From positions 97,370 through 161,369 of the forward strand of contig NZ_JANUXR010000007.1 of the NCBI RefSeq assembly GCF_024834075.1: a stretch of 64,000 nucleotides of DNA, given 5' to 3'. The notes under the pieces are model-generated. The model was not told the origin of the DNA. It made no database searches and saw only the letters and a program-made list of their open reading frames with translations. A program made the position numbers and the translations under genes. Of this stretch, positions 47,945 to 56,397 are shown piece by piece. The number at the start of each line of letters is the position of its first letter. Within the stretch, counting starts at the first letter, position 1. Source of the stretch: Corynebacterium sp. HS2168-gen11. GTDB lineage: Bacteria; Actinomycetota; Actinomycetes; Mycobacteriales; Mycobacteriaceae.

Positions 47945-49234
47945 ATGGCAGCGATCGTAATCGTCGGCGCCCAGTGGGGCGATGAGGGTAAAGGTAAAGC
48001 TACAGATATCCTCGGCGGTTTGGTTGACTATGTAGTGAAACCAAATGGTGGTAATAACGCTGGTCACACCGTGGTTGTGGGCGGCGAAAAATACGAGCTC
48101 AAACTTCTTCCAGCAGGTGTGCTCTCTGAAAACGCCACCCCAATTTTGGGCAATGGCGTGGTGATTAACCTCGAAGCCCTGTTTGAAGAAATTGATGGCC
48201 TCGAAGCGCGCGGTGCCGATGCTTCTCGTCTGCGGATTTCTGCAAACGCCCACCTCGTAGCGCCATATCACCAGGTGCTCGACCGCGTACAAGAGCGTTT
48301 CTTAGGCAAGCGCGCAATCGGTACCACTGGTCGCGGCATCGGCCCAACCTATGCGGATAAAGTTTCTCGCGTGGGCCTGCGCGTGCAGGACATTTTCGAC
48401 GAGTCGATTCTGCGCCAAAAGATCGAATCTGCACTTGCGGTGAAGAACCAGATTCTGGTGAAGATGTACAACCGCAAAGCAATTGTGGCGGAAGAAATGG
48501 TGCAGTACTTCTTGCAGTATGCAGATCGCCTGCGCCCAATGGTGATTGACGCAGAACTCGTGCTCAACCAGGCGCTGCGCGAAGGCAAGCACGTGTTGAT
48601 GGAAGGCGGCCAGGCAACCATGCTTGACGTTGACCACGGCACCTACCCATTCGTGACCTCCTCGAACCCAACCGCTGGCGGCGCATGCGTTGGCGCAGGT
48701 ATTGGCCCAACTCGTATCACCAGCTCACTGGGCATTATGAAGGCTTATACCACCCGCGTTGGTGCCGGCCCATTCCCAACGGAGCTCTTTGATAAATGGG
48801 GCGAGTACCTCCAGACCACCGGTGGCGAGGTTGGTGTGAACACTGGCCGTAAGCGTCGCTGCGGTTGGTACGATTCCGTGATCGCGCGCTATGCCTCTCG
48901 CGTGAATGGTTTCACCGATTTGTTCTTGACTAAGCTCGACGTGCTTACTGGTATTGGCGAAATCCCAATTTGCGTGGCTTACGATGTTGATGGTGTGCGT
49001 CACGACGAAATGCCGCTGACCCAATCTGAGTTCCACCACGCAGTGCCAATTTATGAAACCATGCCGGCGTGGGATGAGGACATCACCGGCTGCAAGACCT
49101 TTGATGAGCTTCCAGAAAAGGCTCAGAACTATGTGCGTCGTCTCGAAGAACTTTCGGATTGCCGCATTTCCTACATCGGTGTTGGCCCTGGTCGCGACCA
49201 GACCATCGTTTTGCACGATGTGATGGACAACTAA
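47945..49234 (+). CDS. purA: Adenylosuccinate synthetase
   Basis: 429-residue enzyme joining IMP and aspartate with GTP in AMP synthesis. Canonical blocks are [43 protein letters not shown] and [20 protein letters not shown], then [18 protein letters not shown] 47945 gives the family N-terminus ([10 protein letters not shown]). TACAAT near 47866 is a plausible -10. A clear terminator follows. Confidence 0.97.
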   Translation: MAAIVIVGAQWGDEGKGKATDILGGLVDYVVKPNGGNNAGHTVVVGGEKYELKLLPAGVLSENATPILGNGVVINLEALFEEIDGLEARGADASRLRISANAHLVAPYHQVLDRVQERFLGKRAIGTTGRGIGPTYADKVSRVGLRVQDIFDESILRQKIESALAVKNQILVKMYNRKAIVAEEMVQYFLQYADRLRPMVIDAELVLNQALREGKHVLMEGGQATMLDVDHGTYPFVTSSNPTAGGACVGAGIGPTRITSSLGIMKAYTTRVGAGPFPTELFDKWGEYLQTTGGEVGVNTGRKRRCGWYDSVIARYASRVNGFTDLFLTKLDVLTGIGEIPICVAYDVDGVRHDEMPLTQSEFHHAVPIYETMPAWDEDITGCKTFDELPEKAQNYVRRLEELSDCRISYIGVGPGRDQTIVLHDVMDN

Positions 49235-49289
49235 GATTTTTCCGGCGGCGCTCTGAAGCGTTGCTAGGAGATTCTTGTAGTATCTTTGA

Positions 49290-49328
49290 AAAAAGCTGCA
49301 TCCACGTTGTTGGTGGGTGCAGCTTTTT
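49290..49328 (+). terminator. Terminator of purA
   Basis: AAAAAGCTGCATCCA (49290-49304) pairs with TGGGTGCAGCTTTTT (49314-49328) with one wobble, 55 bases after the purA stop. Confidence 0.9.
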
Positions 49329-49361
49329 GGATTTGCGGGGTGGGGTTGCGTGAGCCGTGCG

Positions 49362-49427
49362 CGCCTGGCCGTTCCTGCTTGGCTGGTTGCGTGCGCCTCG
49401 CCGTGCTCGCCTGGCCGTTCCTGCTTG
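49362..49427. repeat. 20-base exact direct repeat
   Basis: CGCCTGGCCGTTCCTGCTTG occurs at 49362-49381 and 49408-49427, between purA and a small membrane protein gene. A related CGTGCGCCTCGCCGTGCTCG lies between the copies. Confidence 0.85.
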
Positions 49428-49477
49428 CCGACGTTTCGAGCAAAGTCTCGCACAAACCGCAACCTCAGTGCTGATTG

Positions 49478-49702
49478 CTACTGTTTGCGCCCAAGGTATT
49501 CAGCGAAGATCAGCCAAATAACTCCAGTTATGAGAACCGCAATGGTGTATTGCATACCGATGCCAGCCGCTTTTTCTGAAGCGGTTTCCCAATATGGTTG
49601 ATCTGACAGCACAGGAGCAATAATCAAGCAATATGTCCAGCATCCAGCAAGAATGCTCAGCGCGACTGCTAGGATGCGGTGCGATTGAAAGAATTCACGC
49701 AT
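49478..49702 (-). CDS. Small two-helix membrane protein
   Basis: 74 residues with two hydrophobic segments (ILAVALSILAGCWTYCLIIA and TIAVLITGVIWLIFAEYLG). ATG 49702 has a strong GGAG ribosome site seven bases upstream, which is embedded in a copy of the recurrent CTTAATAGG word. No family recognised. Confidence 0.65.
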   Translation of the reverse strand: MREFFQSHRILAVALSILAGCWTYCLIIAPVLSDQPYWETASEKAAGIGMQYTIAVLITGVIWLIFAEYLGRKQ

Positions 49703-50077
49703 GCGTGCTCCTATTAAGGAAAATTTCGTATTCTGGCTGGCAGTGTACAGTAATGAAATTGATGGAGATTGTCAATAACGGCCAAGTTTGCTGCGAGGAT
49801 TTAGTAAACCGGTAGGTTGCATTCCACGAGTTATGCGTCGTAAAGCTATGCGGAGGGCGCTCATGTACACCGCCCGCTACGTGGTTGAGCAGGGCGGTTC
49901 ATGCGGTGAGTGCCGGTGTGGCTTGAGTCGAATAGCTGGTATGCAAAGCGCCATCGCAGATACAGGATCGGCGATGGCACGTTTAGCGTATCGACGCTGC
50001 CTTGAGGTCAGGCGTGGTTTACACCCAGATTTCAGCGGGCATGGAGTCCGTGATTTGGGGTGTGGTGAGGGAGGGAT
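49703..50077. other. Intergenic region
   Basis: About 375 bases. A plus-strand frame at 49788-50084 has an unlikely composition (many Arg, Cys and Gly) and no ribosome site. Nothing else recognised. Confidence 0.45.
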
Positions 50078-50449
50078 CTATTGATTCAAAATGGCGTTGG
50101 CGATCAGTGAGTCGAATTGACGGATGTCGATGGCGCTTCCGATCTTGATCTTAATATGGCCTGCGCGGGTCCATAATTCCACTTCAGCTGAGAGATCAAA
50201 GATTTTTCCGGCGTTTTCTGTCGACCACATGTTAATCGAGCTGTACGGGAGGGAGTAGATCTCTACCTTCTTGCCGGTGATCCCTTGCGCATCGCGGACG
50301 ATTAAACGCTTCGAGGTGAAGATGGCGGAATCGCGAAAGGTTTTGAATGCGGCGATCGGTTCTTCACCGTTGATGAGTAGCTCGGCGACGTCGTCAGGGA
50401 TTGGAATTTGTTGTACGAATGTCCACTCAGTGATAAAAGCGGTTTCCAC
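50078..50449 (-). CDS. Bacterial PH-domain protein (bPH_1 type)
   Basis: 123 residues matching the bacterial pleckstrin-homology family PF08000: DVAELLINGEEPIAAFKTFR then DSAIFTSKRLIVRDAQGITG and EIYSLPYSSINMW. No membrane helix, so cytosolic. Ligand unknown. It marks the last ordinary housekeeping-like gene before the accessory island. Confidence 0.78.
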   Translation of the reverse strand: METAFITEWTFVQQIPIPDDVAELLINGEEPIAAFKTFRDSAIFTSKRLIVRDAQGITGKKVEIYSLPYSSINMWSTENAGKIFDLSAEVELWTRAGHIKIKIGSAIDIRQFDSLIANAILNQ

Positions 50450-51017
50450 TGTTGTTCTCCTCGTGTGAAACTAGCAATGCGAATGACAATGATTTCATAT
50501 AGTAAGAGGATGATTTGGTGAAATTCAAGCATTTCGCAGGTGTGTGTTTGTGGGGAGAGAGAAAGGTCGAGGCGAGGCGATGAAGGGGGTGTCCGGGGTG
50601 GTGGGTGTGTGGTGCTGTGTGGCGATGGTGGTTCGGTCGGTGCTGTGTGGTTTTTGAGTGCTCAAAAGCTGAAATGTCGGAAGTACCTTATCGGCTCTTT
50701 TGGGAAACGGTGCAAGAGTGACTGTTGGCGGGGATGGTGAATTCTTGGAGGATACGGGTCAGCCAATGACTGCGTGAGTTGAGGGCTAGGTTTGATGCGA
50801 ATTTCAAAATAGCTGTGAGTGTGGCCTGCGTTGGGGTTTTATTCACGTTGCCTAAATACCCCAAAATTGGCTAGTGCGAAAAGATTTTAGCTATGCATCG
50901 CTAGCGCAGTGGTATAAGAGTGGTATATGGCAAATAGATCCTTGGTTGAGACTCTTTTATTGTACGGATAATGTGCAACTATCTGAGTTCTTTTCATATT
51001 TATCGGAGGAATTTCAA
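50450..51017. other. Non-coding region upstream of Abi gene, possible ncRNA locus
   Basis: About 570 bases. Positions 50550-50660 are strikingly G-rich on the plus strand. A hairpin with TTGGGGT (50831-50837) and ACCCCAA (50858-50864) lies about 150 bases before the Abi start. Recently described AbiF-type HEPN toxins are paired with neighbouring structured RNAs, so this is where such an RNA would be sought; that is inference. Confidence 0.35.
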
Positions 51018-51962
51018 ATGGCGAAAAAATGGCAGAGCTACGACGATCAAATAAAACTGCTGAAAGACCGTGGTATGCGCATCGATAATACTGAAAGTGC
51101 AAGAGATTTTCTTTCGCAGATTAATTATTATCGTTTTTCTGGGTATTTCCGGCACTGGCAGAAGAACCCGAAAGGTGGTGACGATGGTTTCTTGGAAGGC
51201 ACCACATTCGAGACTATTCGTGCACTCTATGAGGTTGAGCAAGAATTTTTGAGCATTTGCGATAAAATGTTGCGTTCTGTCGAAATTCTTCTCCGTACTC
51301 GATTCGCTTATGCCTATGGAAAATGTGTTGAAGAAGGTAAAAAACGAGGGAAGTTTGCATATGGTGACGGGTTTGACGAAGACCCTCAAAGATATAATAA
51401 ACCTATCCCACAGTTTATCCTTGGGGGGCTGAACCGCAGCGACGAAGAATTCGTTGCTCATTACCGCGACGAGATTAAGAAAGGTAAGAAATACAAGCCT
51501 GAAGCTTATAATCGCATGCCGGTTTGGGTTGCCATTGAAGTGTTCACATTTGGGAGTTTGTCTCGTTTCATCAGGGCTTCCGAAAGCTCCGGCGTACTTG
51601 CGCATATTGAAAAGTCATTGGGTATGGAGCGCAAATGCCTGCCTGGACGAGTTGAGGCATTCGCGAATTTGCGTAACCAAATAGCCCATCGCGATCAACT
51701 GTGGAATCGTAGGGTGTTCGAAGCTCCCAGTTCACCACAGAATATCGAGGGCGAGTACCGCGAATACTCGAATGACTCGATTTACAGTACCTTAGTTATG
51801 CTCGACGAAGTCGCTACCGCTGCAGGGATTTCGAAAGCCTGGCTGGCAGATACCATCGAGCCGTTCTTGAATAAACATCCGTTGCTTGCACAAGGGATTA
51901 CCAAACCGGCGGAATATGGACAGGTTTCCATTACTATACTTGGTAACCAGTTCTTCACGTAG
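51018..51962 (+). CDS. Abi family protein (AbiD/AbiF-like, HEPN)
   Basis: 314-residue protein of the Abi_2 family (PF07751), phage abortive infection. N-terminal SYDDQIKLLKDRGMRI and INYYRFSGYFRHWQ are family hallmarks. The C-terminal NLRNQIAHRDQLWNRRVF contains an R-N-x3-H motif (R219, H224) typical of HEPN RNases. The open frame extends to 50874, but ATG 51018 is chosen because GGAGGA precedes it and homology begins there. A 20-base GC palindrome follows the stop. It would be a cytosolic toxin that cuts RNA on infection; the antitoxin or trigger is not identified. Confidence 0.85.
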   Translation: MAKKWQSYDDQIKLLKDRGMRIDNTESARDFLSQINYYRFSGYFRHWQKNPKGGDDGFLEGTTFETIRALYEVEQEFLSICDKMLRSVEILLRTRFAYAYGKCVEEGKKRGKFAYGDGFDEDPQRYNKPIPQFILGGLNRSDEEFVAHYRDEIKKGKKYKPEAYNRMPVWVAIEVFTFGSLSRFIRASESSGVLAHIEKSLGMERKCLPGRVEAFANLRNQIAHRDQLWNRRVFEAPSSPQNIEGEYREYSNDSIYSTLVMLDEVATAAGISKAWLADTIEPFLNKHPLLAQGITKPAEYGQVSITILGNQFFT

Positions 51963-51979
51963 AAGTCGCACGCGTACAT

Positions 51980-51999
51980 GGCTGCCGCTAGCGGCAGCC
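51980..51999. terminator. Perfect 20-base palindrome after Abi gene
   Basis: GGCTGCCGCTAGCGGCAGCC is fully self-complementary, 17 bases after the Abi stop. No T-run follows, so it may be a weak terminator or mark a former junction. Confidence 0.55.
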
Positions 52000-52610
52000 T
52001 CACCGTCTAGTCGAGCATGGTGAACATCAGCTTGCAGATCTTATTCAAAGTGGCCGCGTTGGTTACAACGACTCTGGTTGCGGTTTGAGCGCATGAACCG
52101 ATGTCAAAAGGTTTATTGAGTGTTGAAAGATTCTTTTACACATTACCGAGAGCAAGCAGTCATCTCTGATACTAGCGACGTAAATACTCCTAGGCGGCAG
52201 CATATGTTAATTTCGCGCGTATTCGAGTAGATGCTTTGGACAGTTATTCATTTAGACTTAGACAATCGTCGATTCAGACATGCGTATTGCCGGAAGCTTG
52301 ATGGCAGCATCGTGCAGGCGAAGAAGAACTTCGACGTTAATATTACACTTTGGACATTGCCAATAGGGGATTCAAAGTAATTCTCGAATGTTGAGATTCT
52401 CTGCAGAAAATGTTGGGCAAGAAACATCAAGTGATACAAAACAGTTAGGTCATGACAGGTGAAGCTGATCGTGGACGCTTGGTAGGGTTGTTCATCCGCA
52501 CATGGTTGGACTCTCGACAGACGTTGAAGAAGCTGTGATTGTTGCGAGCATTTCACGTTGAGCAATCCGGTTAATGCAAGTGGATGCGAATTCTACGAAT
52601 GTTTCAAAGA
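52000..52610. other. Degenerate region between Abi gene and Abi-like pseudogene
   Basis: About 610 bases without a convincing intact gene. The minus-strand frame 52248-52565 has LTVLYHLMFLAQHFLQRIS, which faintly recalls the C-terminal helices of Abi_2 proteins. The segment includes direct repeat copy 1 (52437-52580). Confidence 0.4.
52437..52580 (+). repeat. Diverged direct repeat, left copy
   Basis: About 75% identical by eye to 63370-63507 over the best-aligned 75 bases, in the same orientation. The core shared run is TTGAAGAAGCT/CTGAAGAAGCT then GATTGT and TTCACGTT. On the minus strand both copies encode a similar stretch (QSQLLQ..xxRxQ), so they may be remnants of one gene family. The copies bracket most of the defence island. 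Confidence 0.6.
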
Positions 52611-53274
52611 TTAGCCAGGCCGGTTGTTGAGTGTTTCTTGTAGAGTGCTGGTGTGTCGAATGTAATCAGCTAGTTCTGGAAGAAGCATAGGAGCCAGATC
52701 AATGATAGCTTCACTGACCTCGACGAGTTGTACGCGCCGGGTGGACGTAAATAGAGGCTCGTGATGAGCAGCTCGGTTGCGTACAACATTTATCAGTGCC
52801 AGTTTATGTGCGATTCGTTTGCGGTCAGTTCCTTTAGGAAACGCATGGTTAAGGTAAGGGACCCATAGTGTCTTTTCATGTGCAGCATCGGTGAGGTGCC
52901 GCCAAAACCCAAAGGGCAGTTCTACTATCACTTGCCCTGGCGTGGGATTTTTGCAACGGGTGTGATGAGTTGCTTCGGCGATGCTTTCTTGGTTTCTTTT
53001 GTTGAGGTCAATTTGGATTCCTCGCTTCGAACGAATCAGCGGGATAACAATTGGCGAGTTACTATCGAACAACCAGTGGTTTTCTCCGCGCTAACAGGTC
53101 GTGAGTGTGTGATCGTAAATATTACGGACACGAACCTGCAATGTGCGAAATATCATGTGTGATGGCCTGAGCTAAGCGTAGATTCCATTCATGCAGTTCA
53201 AGTACTCGTATGGCATTGTTATTTGCCGTTGTGAGCTATGAGTTGTGCCGACGCGCAGGCAACGGCGTGTTTAC
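52611..53274 (-). pseudogene. Abi-like (LRNxxD/RNRxAHHEP-type HEPN) pseudogene
   Basis: The intact 3' part (52611-53072) reads IVELPFGFWRHLTDAAHEKT then LWVPYLNHAFP and NVVRNRAAHHEPLF, the C-terminal signature of a common actinobacterial Abi-like HEPN family. Upstream on the same strand the N-terminal part can be followed (LTTANNNAIRVLELHEWNLR then AITHDISHIA, then VRVRNIYDHTLT). It is broken by an in-frame TAG (where the paralogue has TAT, Tyr), a frameshift after HIA and a further TAG. The R-N-x-A-x-H HEPN motif itself survives. A second, more truncated copy lies at 54539-54754. Confidence 0.75.
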
Positions 53275-53352
53275 TCATGTGGAATAACTTTGCGCACCGA
53301 CATCTTTCGCTTTATCGATGAAGAAAAGACAATGCCACGGCGAGAATACCTG
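53100..53352. repeat. Diverged direct repeat, copy A
   Basis: About 250 bases roughly 70-75% identical to 54593-54843. It covers the Abi-like N-terminus on the minus strand and its upstream region, ending at CGGCGAGAATACCTG. It contains palindrome CTTTATCGATGAAG (53310-53323); the matching site in copy B is CTTCATTAATGAAG. Confidence 0.75.
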
Positions 53353-53373
53353 CCAGATTGTCCCTTAACTCGA

Positions 53374-53533
53374 ATGTCTGACGCCGAAAGATTAGTTGAG
53401 ATACAGCCAACAAGTGGAATTGCTCAGCCAGCGAAGCATGCGTATCGATGCCGCCACAGGTGCAATCGAGTGCCTTGCGAGAGCCAATGATTACCGATTC
53501 TTTGGATACTTCCGGTACTGGCAGCCTGCTCCA
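53374..53533 (+). pseudogene. Abi_2 family 5' fragment
   Basis: In the frame starting at ACG 53381 the sequence reads TPKD-stop-LRYSQQVELLSQRSMRIDA then ANDYRFFGYFRYWQPAP. This matches the N-terminal 45 residues of the intact Abi protein at 51018 (SYDDQIKLLKDRGMRI; INYYRFSGYFRHWQ). The stop TAG at 53393 sits where relatives have Trp. The gene is truncated where it meets the 3' end of the GIY-YIG gene on the other strand. Confidence 0.7.
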
Positions 53534-53549
53534 ACACGCGGTGAGAGGA

Positions 53550-54452
53550 TCACCCAATCACATCTTTAAGTTCATTTTGTTCAAGATCACGAAGCGTGAT
53601 GCCTTGTTCGTTTTTCCAGTATTTTTTGCCATTGGATGACGCTCCAGTGAGAAAAGCTGCCGCTGCTGAAGGCGAACTAAACAAGGTGTCCTTCAAAAGT
53701 TCAAAGTCGGCACTAATGCGTTCGGCATATTTCACGCGGTTTGCTTTGGCTGAATCTGGTGCAGAATTGAGCATCTCTTTGCGTATCTTTGCCCCGCTGA
53801 AAACTACGAAACCATCGGCTGTCTGGCGTCCTTGACCTGAAGCACCCCTGCCGTCCAGATACAGCAGTGGTTCGACCTGTGTGCTGTCTTTTGTTGTGAG
53901 CTTTGCTGCTGTTTTAGTTTCATCGATAGGGTCGAATAGGCGGTAGCCAAGAGAGCGAATCGCGATTTTGGCGTACTTGATGAATTCGTTGAGTTCTGCT
54001 TCCTTTTCTTCGGTAACTTTGCCTGGTGATGGGTCGTTGCTATTTGTGGTACGGACGCGCCCTGCCTCGCTTGCCTGCTGGTAGAACGCATTTTCTAGAT
54101 AGGAAATCTCGGTTGGGCCGAAAGAATCATCTGAGGTGATCATCATAATTGCGTGGGTAAAATAATCCAGTTTTTCTTCGCCCACATGTTCAATCGTGCG
54201 TGCCAGCACACCTTTACCATTTTTACGTTCTCTGGCTTGTCCAACATAAGCTTTTTCTTCACCGGTTACATCATCTGTGCCGAGCAGAATATAAACACCG
54301 GTCTGATTCAACTCAGGGCGATCTTTGCTTTTGGCTAAATCCGTGCGCGGAATCAGATAGACTCGCCCAATCCAGTTCGTCAACGAACACTTAATCCGGC
54401 CAGAAGGTGAACCATCCATTAAGAACAATGTCACTGTTTTCGCAGCAGCCAT
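53550..54452 (-). CDS. GIY-YIG nuclease family protein with DUF4357
   Basis: 300 residues. The GIY-YIG-like core shows TGVYILLGTDDVTGEEKAYV then GQARE and HAIMMITSDDSFGPTEISYL with ENAFYQQA. The C-terminal region (ISADFELLKDTLFSSPSAAA then SSNGKKYWKNEQGITLRDLE) matches DUF4357. ATG 54452 follows a strong GAGGAGG. Such proteins are frequent beside restriction systems, and this one lies between Abi remnants and flanked by the diverged repeat copies. Its exact role is unknown. Confidence 0.83.
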   Translation of the reverse strand: MAAAKTVTLFLMDGSPSGRIKCSLTNWIGRVYLIPRTDLAKSKDRPELNQTGVYILLGTDDVTGEEKAYVGQARERKNGKGVLARTIEHVGEEKLDYFTHAIMMITSDDSFGPTEISYLENAFYQQASEAGRVRTTNSNDPSPGKVTEEKEAELNEFIKYAKIAIRSLGYRLFDPIDETKTAAKLTTKDSTQVEPLLYLDGRGASGQGRQTADGFVVFSGAKIRKEMLNSAPDSAKANRVKYAERISADFELLKDTLFSSPSAAAAFLTGASSNGKKYWKNEQGITLRDLEQNELKDVIG

Positions 54453-54538
54453 TATTAACCTCCTCGACAACCAGAAAATTCGTATCCACGGAATATCTTA
54501 GTAGCAGGGCTGAACGAAAACACCTTTCACACATTCAT

Positions 54539-54754
54539 CTACAAGGTGGCTCTGCTTCGGTAATTGAGCAGTTTTAGGTGCGACAGCGTGAACGTGAGTG
54601 CGTGATCGTAACTATTACGAACGTTAACCTTGATGTACGAAATATCGTCCATGATGGCCTGAATAACACGTATATTCCATTCATACGGGTCAAGTGCCAA
54701 TATGGCATCGTCATTTGCCACTGTAAGATATGAGTTCCACCGAGGTGTAGACAA
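54539..54754 (-). pseudogene. Abi-like N-terminal fragment (second copy)
   Basis: The 71-residue frame reads STPRWNSYLTVANDDAILAL then DPYEWNIRVIQAIMDDISYI and VNVRNSYDHALTF, matching the N-terminus of the Abi-like pseudogene at 53274-53100. It then ends in unrelated sequence, and the HEPN C-terminal half is missing. The start would be TTG 54754. Confidence 0.65.
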
Positions 54755-54843
54755 CCATGTGTTTACCTATGTGGAATAACTGTGCACGCTGACACTTTCG
54801 CTTCATTAATGAAGAAAAGTCAATGCCCCGGCGAGAATATCTG
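54593..54843. repeat. Diverged direct repeat, copy B
   Basis: Partner of 53100-53352. It holds the Abi-like N-terminus and the upstream palindrome CTTCATTAATGAAG at 54801-54814. The two copies flank the GIY-YIG gene and the Abi_2 fragment. Confidence 0.75.
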
Positions 54844-55051
54844 TTTCACAGATAGCGCTCCACCGGGACTTCATCGATAACTATACCAAGGACTGGAACT
54901 GTTGATCCGCTTGAAAGGTGTGGATTTCGTACTTTTGGGTTCGTCTGCAGTGCAGTGAGGTTTGTAAAACGTATGTTGCCTGGAATGCTGTTTCTCGAAG
55001 CTGAGCGGTTTAAAGAAGTTAAGAAGGCCTCCATTTTAGGCAGCTACGGGT

Positions 55052-55357
55052 GTGTTTACTTCTTTAACGTTGGCTCTAGTTTTGTCTCAAGTGGCATTTG
55101 TTAGTGAAATTTCGAAAGAAATTCTTTCTTTGATTTTAATTGTTCACAACCATATTGAAGACCGTCGTGAAGCCTCAGCGTTGTATGAATTGTTGACTTA
55201 TTATGATGAGCTTCCAGATGAAGTGCTTGAAGGTGGAGATGAATGCCTTCAGCAGTGGCAGGAAGATCATCTCGTTCTGAAGCTTCGAGCATCGTTCTGG
55301 GGATGTGGGGAATCTATGACGTGGCTAATAGGAAGCAGTTCACTTGTCACGGAGTGA
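55052..55357 (+). CDS. Uncertain small acidic hypothetical protein
   Basis: 101-residue frame with a hydrophobic N-terminal part (TSLTLALVLSQVAFVSEISK) and an acidic remainder (LLTYYDELPDEVLEGGDECL). Composition is protein-like, but no ribosome site precedes GTG 55052. GTG 55091 is an alternative start. It could be a gene remnant. Length and acidity resemble the cytosolic protein at 56030, without evident homology. Confidence 0.3.
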   Translation: MFTSLTLALVLSQVAFVSEISKEILSLILIVHNHIEDRREASALYELLTYYDELPDEVLEGGDECLQQWQEDHLVLKLRASFWGCGESMTWLIGSSSLVTE

Positions 55358-55481
55358 TGACATTTACAGTCAGTTGTATAATGTAGGCGTTACATAACGT
55401 GATTCCTCTAAGGCATGCAGCAGTGCCTCGAAACAGGGTTATCGCCAAGGGCTGTGATAGTGAGACACACATGGAGAGACC

Positions 55482-56018
55482 ATGAAAATCTGCCGAAAAA
55501 TATTGTCTGGTATCGCGGGACTGGCTCTCATTCTGTCATTCCCAAGTGTTGCGCAAGCGATTACTGTGGAACAGTCAATTGCTGGAGCTGCGGAAGTCTA
55601 TGCCTATTCTGGCTCTCATTCCAGGACTAGCATTGTTGCTCAGGCGGGAATGGAGTCAAATACATTAACTGAGCAAGAATACGCAGAACTTATTTCAGCC
55701 TTCGAAAATAGCGAATGGGGCAAGAAAGCTCAATCCTACGGACAGGATCGTAGTGTTGGAACAGCTGCTATTAAAAAGGCGCTTCAATGGGCTTTGCATC
55801 ATGAGCGTGACATTGTAAAGGGCGTCGAAAAATGGGTAGGTAAAGATCCAGCTCGACGGGTCGAAAAAGTTATCTATGATATTAGTCCAACTTTGCATAC
55901 ATTACTTCGGTATGAGGATCTTGTTTGGCAAACGGTGCAAGACCAACTATCGCCAGTTATAGGTAGAGATCTTGCTTATTGGATAACTAAAGTAATCGAG
56001 TGGATCGCTCCCGTCTAG
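55482..56018 (+). CDS. Secreted protein of unknown function (candidate bacteriocin-like)
   Basis: 178 residues with a clear Sec signal peptide (MKICRKILSGIAGLALILSF then PSVAQA, cleavage after AQA). The mature protein is about 150 residues. Its N-terminal half is polar; the C-terminal half is predicted amphipathic-helical (IKKALQWALHHERDIVKGVE then DLAYWITKVIEWIAPV), ending almost at its last helix. There is no Cys in the mature part and no anchor motif. A cytosolic 108-residue protein gene follows after 11 bases with AGGAGG. The secreted/cytosolic pair architecture recalls bacteriocin plus immunity; that is inference. Confidence 0.6.
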   Translation: MKICRKILSGIAGLALILSFPSVAQAITVEQSIAGAAEVYAYSGSHSRTSIVAQAGMESNTLTEQEYAELISAFENSEWGKKAQSYGQDRSVGTAAIKKALQWALHHERDIVKGVEKWVGKDPARRVEKVIYDISPTLHTLLRYEDLVWQTVQDQLSPVIGRDLAYWITKVIEWIAPV

Positions 56019-56029
56019 GAGGCAGCTAA

Positions 56030-56356
56030 ATGAGTGGACTTCTTAAAGAAGAGATTGTCAGTGAGTTACGCGTCGAAGTGTCATGGATTATTAATGCCAT
56101 AACAGAATTGAGTGATCATCTAAAGCTTTCTTCTTATACTATTTGTTTGCTGCGAAATAGAGTAGAACCAGAAGAGGCTCGTGCTCTTGAGCGTATTCTC
56201 TTTACCAAATGGAAGGATTTAGAATCAACTTCTTTTGAGACTCTACGCTTACTCATCAGCAATGAGTTCACTGAGTCAACGCAAAAATCTTGGGCGCTTT
56301 CTGATGAAGTACTCAAAGAGCTTATACGTCTTAAGATCGCAGAATTAATGCCATAG
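56030..56356 (+). CDS. Small cytosolic partner of the secreted protein
   Basis: 108-residue helical, Leu/Glu-rich protein (KEEIVSELRVEVSWIINAIT; RVEPEEARALERILFTKWKD), no signal peptide or membrane helix. It starts 11 bases after the secreted protein stop with AGGAGGC as ribosome site, and a terminator follows, so the two genes form one operon. No family recognised; an immunity role is possible. Confidence 0.6.
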   Translation: MSGLLKEEIVSELRVEVSWIINAITELSDHLKLSSYTICLLRNRVEPEEARALERILFTKWKDLESTSFETLRLLISNEFTESTQKSWALSDEVLKELIRLKIAELMP

Positions 56357-56397
56357 CATGGAGAATAAGGTGCGAATGATCCTGTTGTGGTGATTTC

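Noticed and set aside
49788..50084. 98-residue plus-strand frame
   Set aside because: Arg/Gly/Cys-rich with no ribosome site, running into the 3' end of the PH-domain gene.
50886..50940. tRNA-like string GCTAGCGCAGTGGTATAAGAG
   Set aside because: It resembles a D-arm, but no acceptor pairing, anticodon arm or T-arm can be folded around it.
52248..52565. 105-residue minus-strand frame as an intact gene
   Set aside because: No start signal, and the related sequence at 63370-63507 carries stops in the same frame, so it is better read as a remnant.
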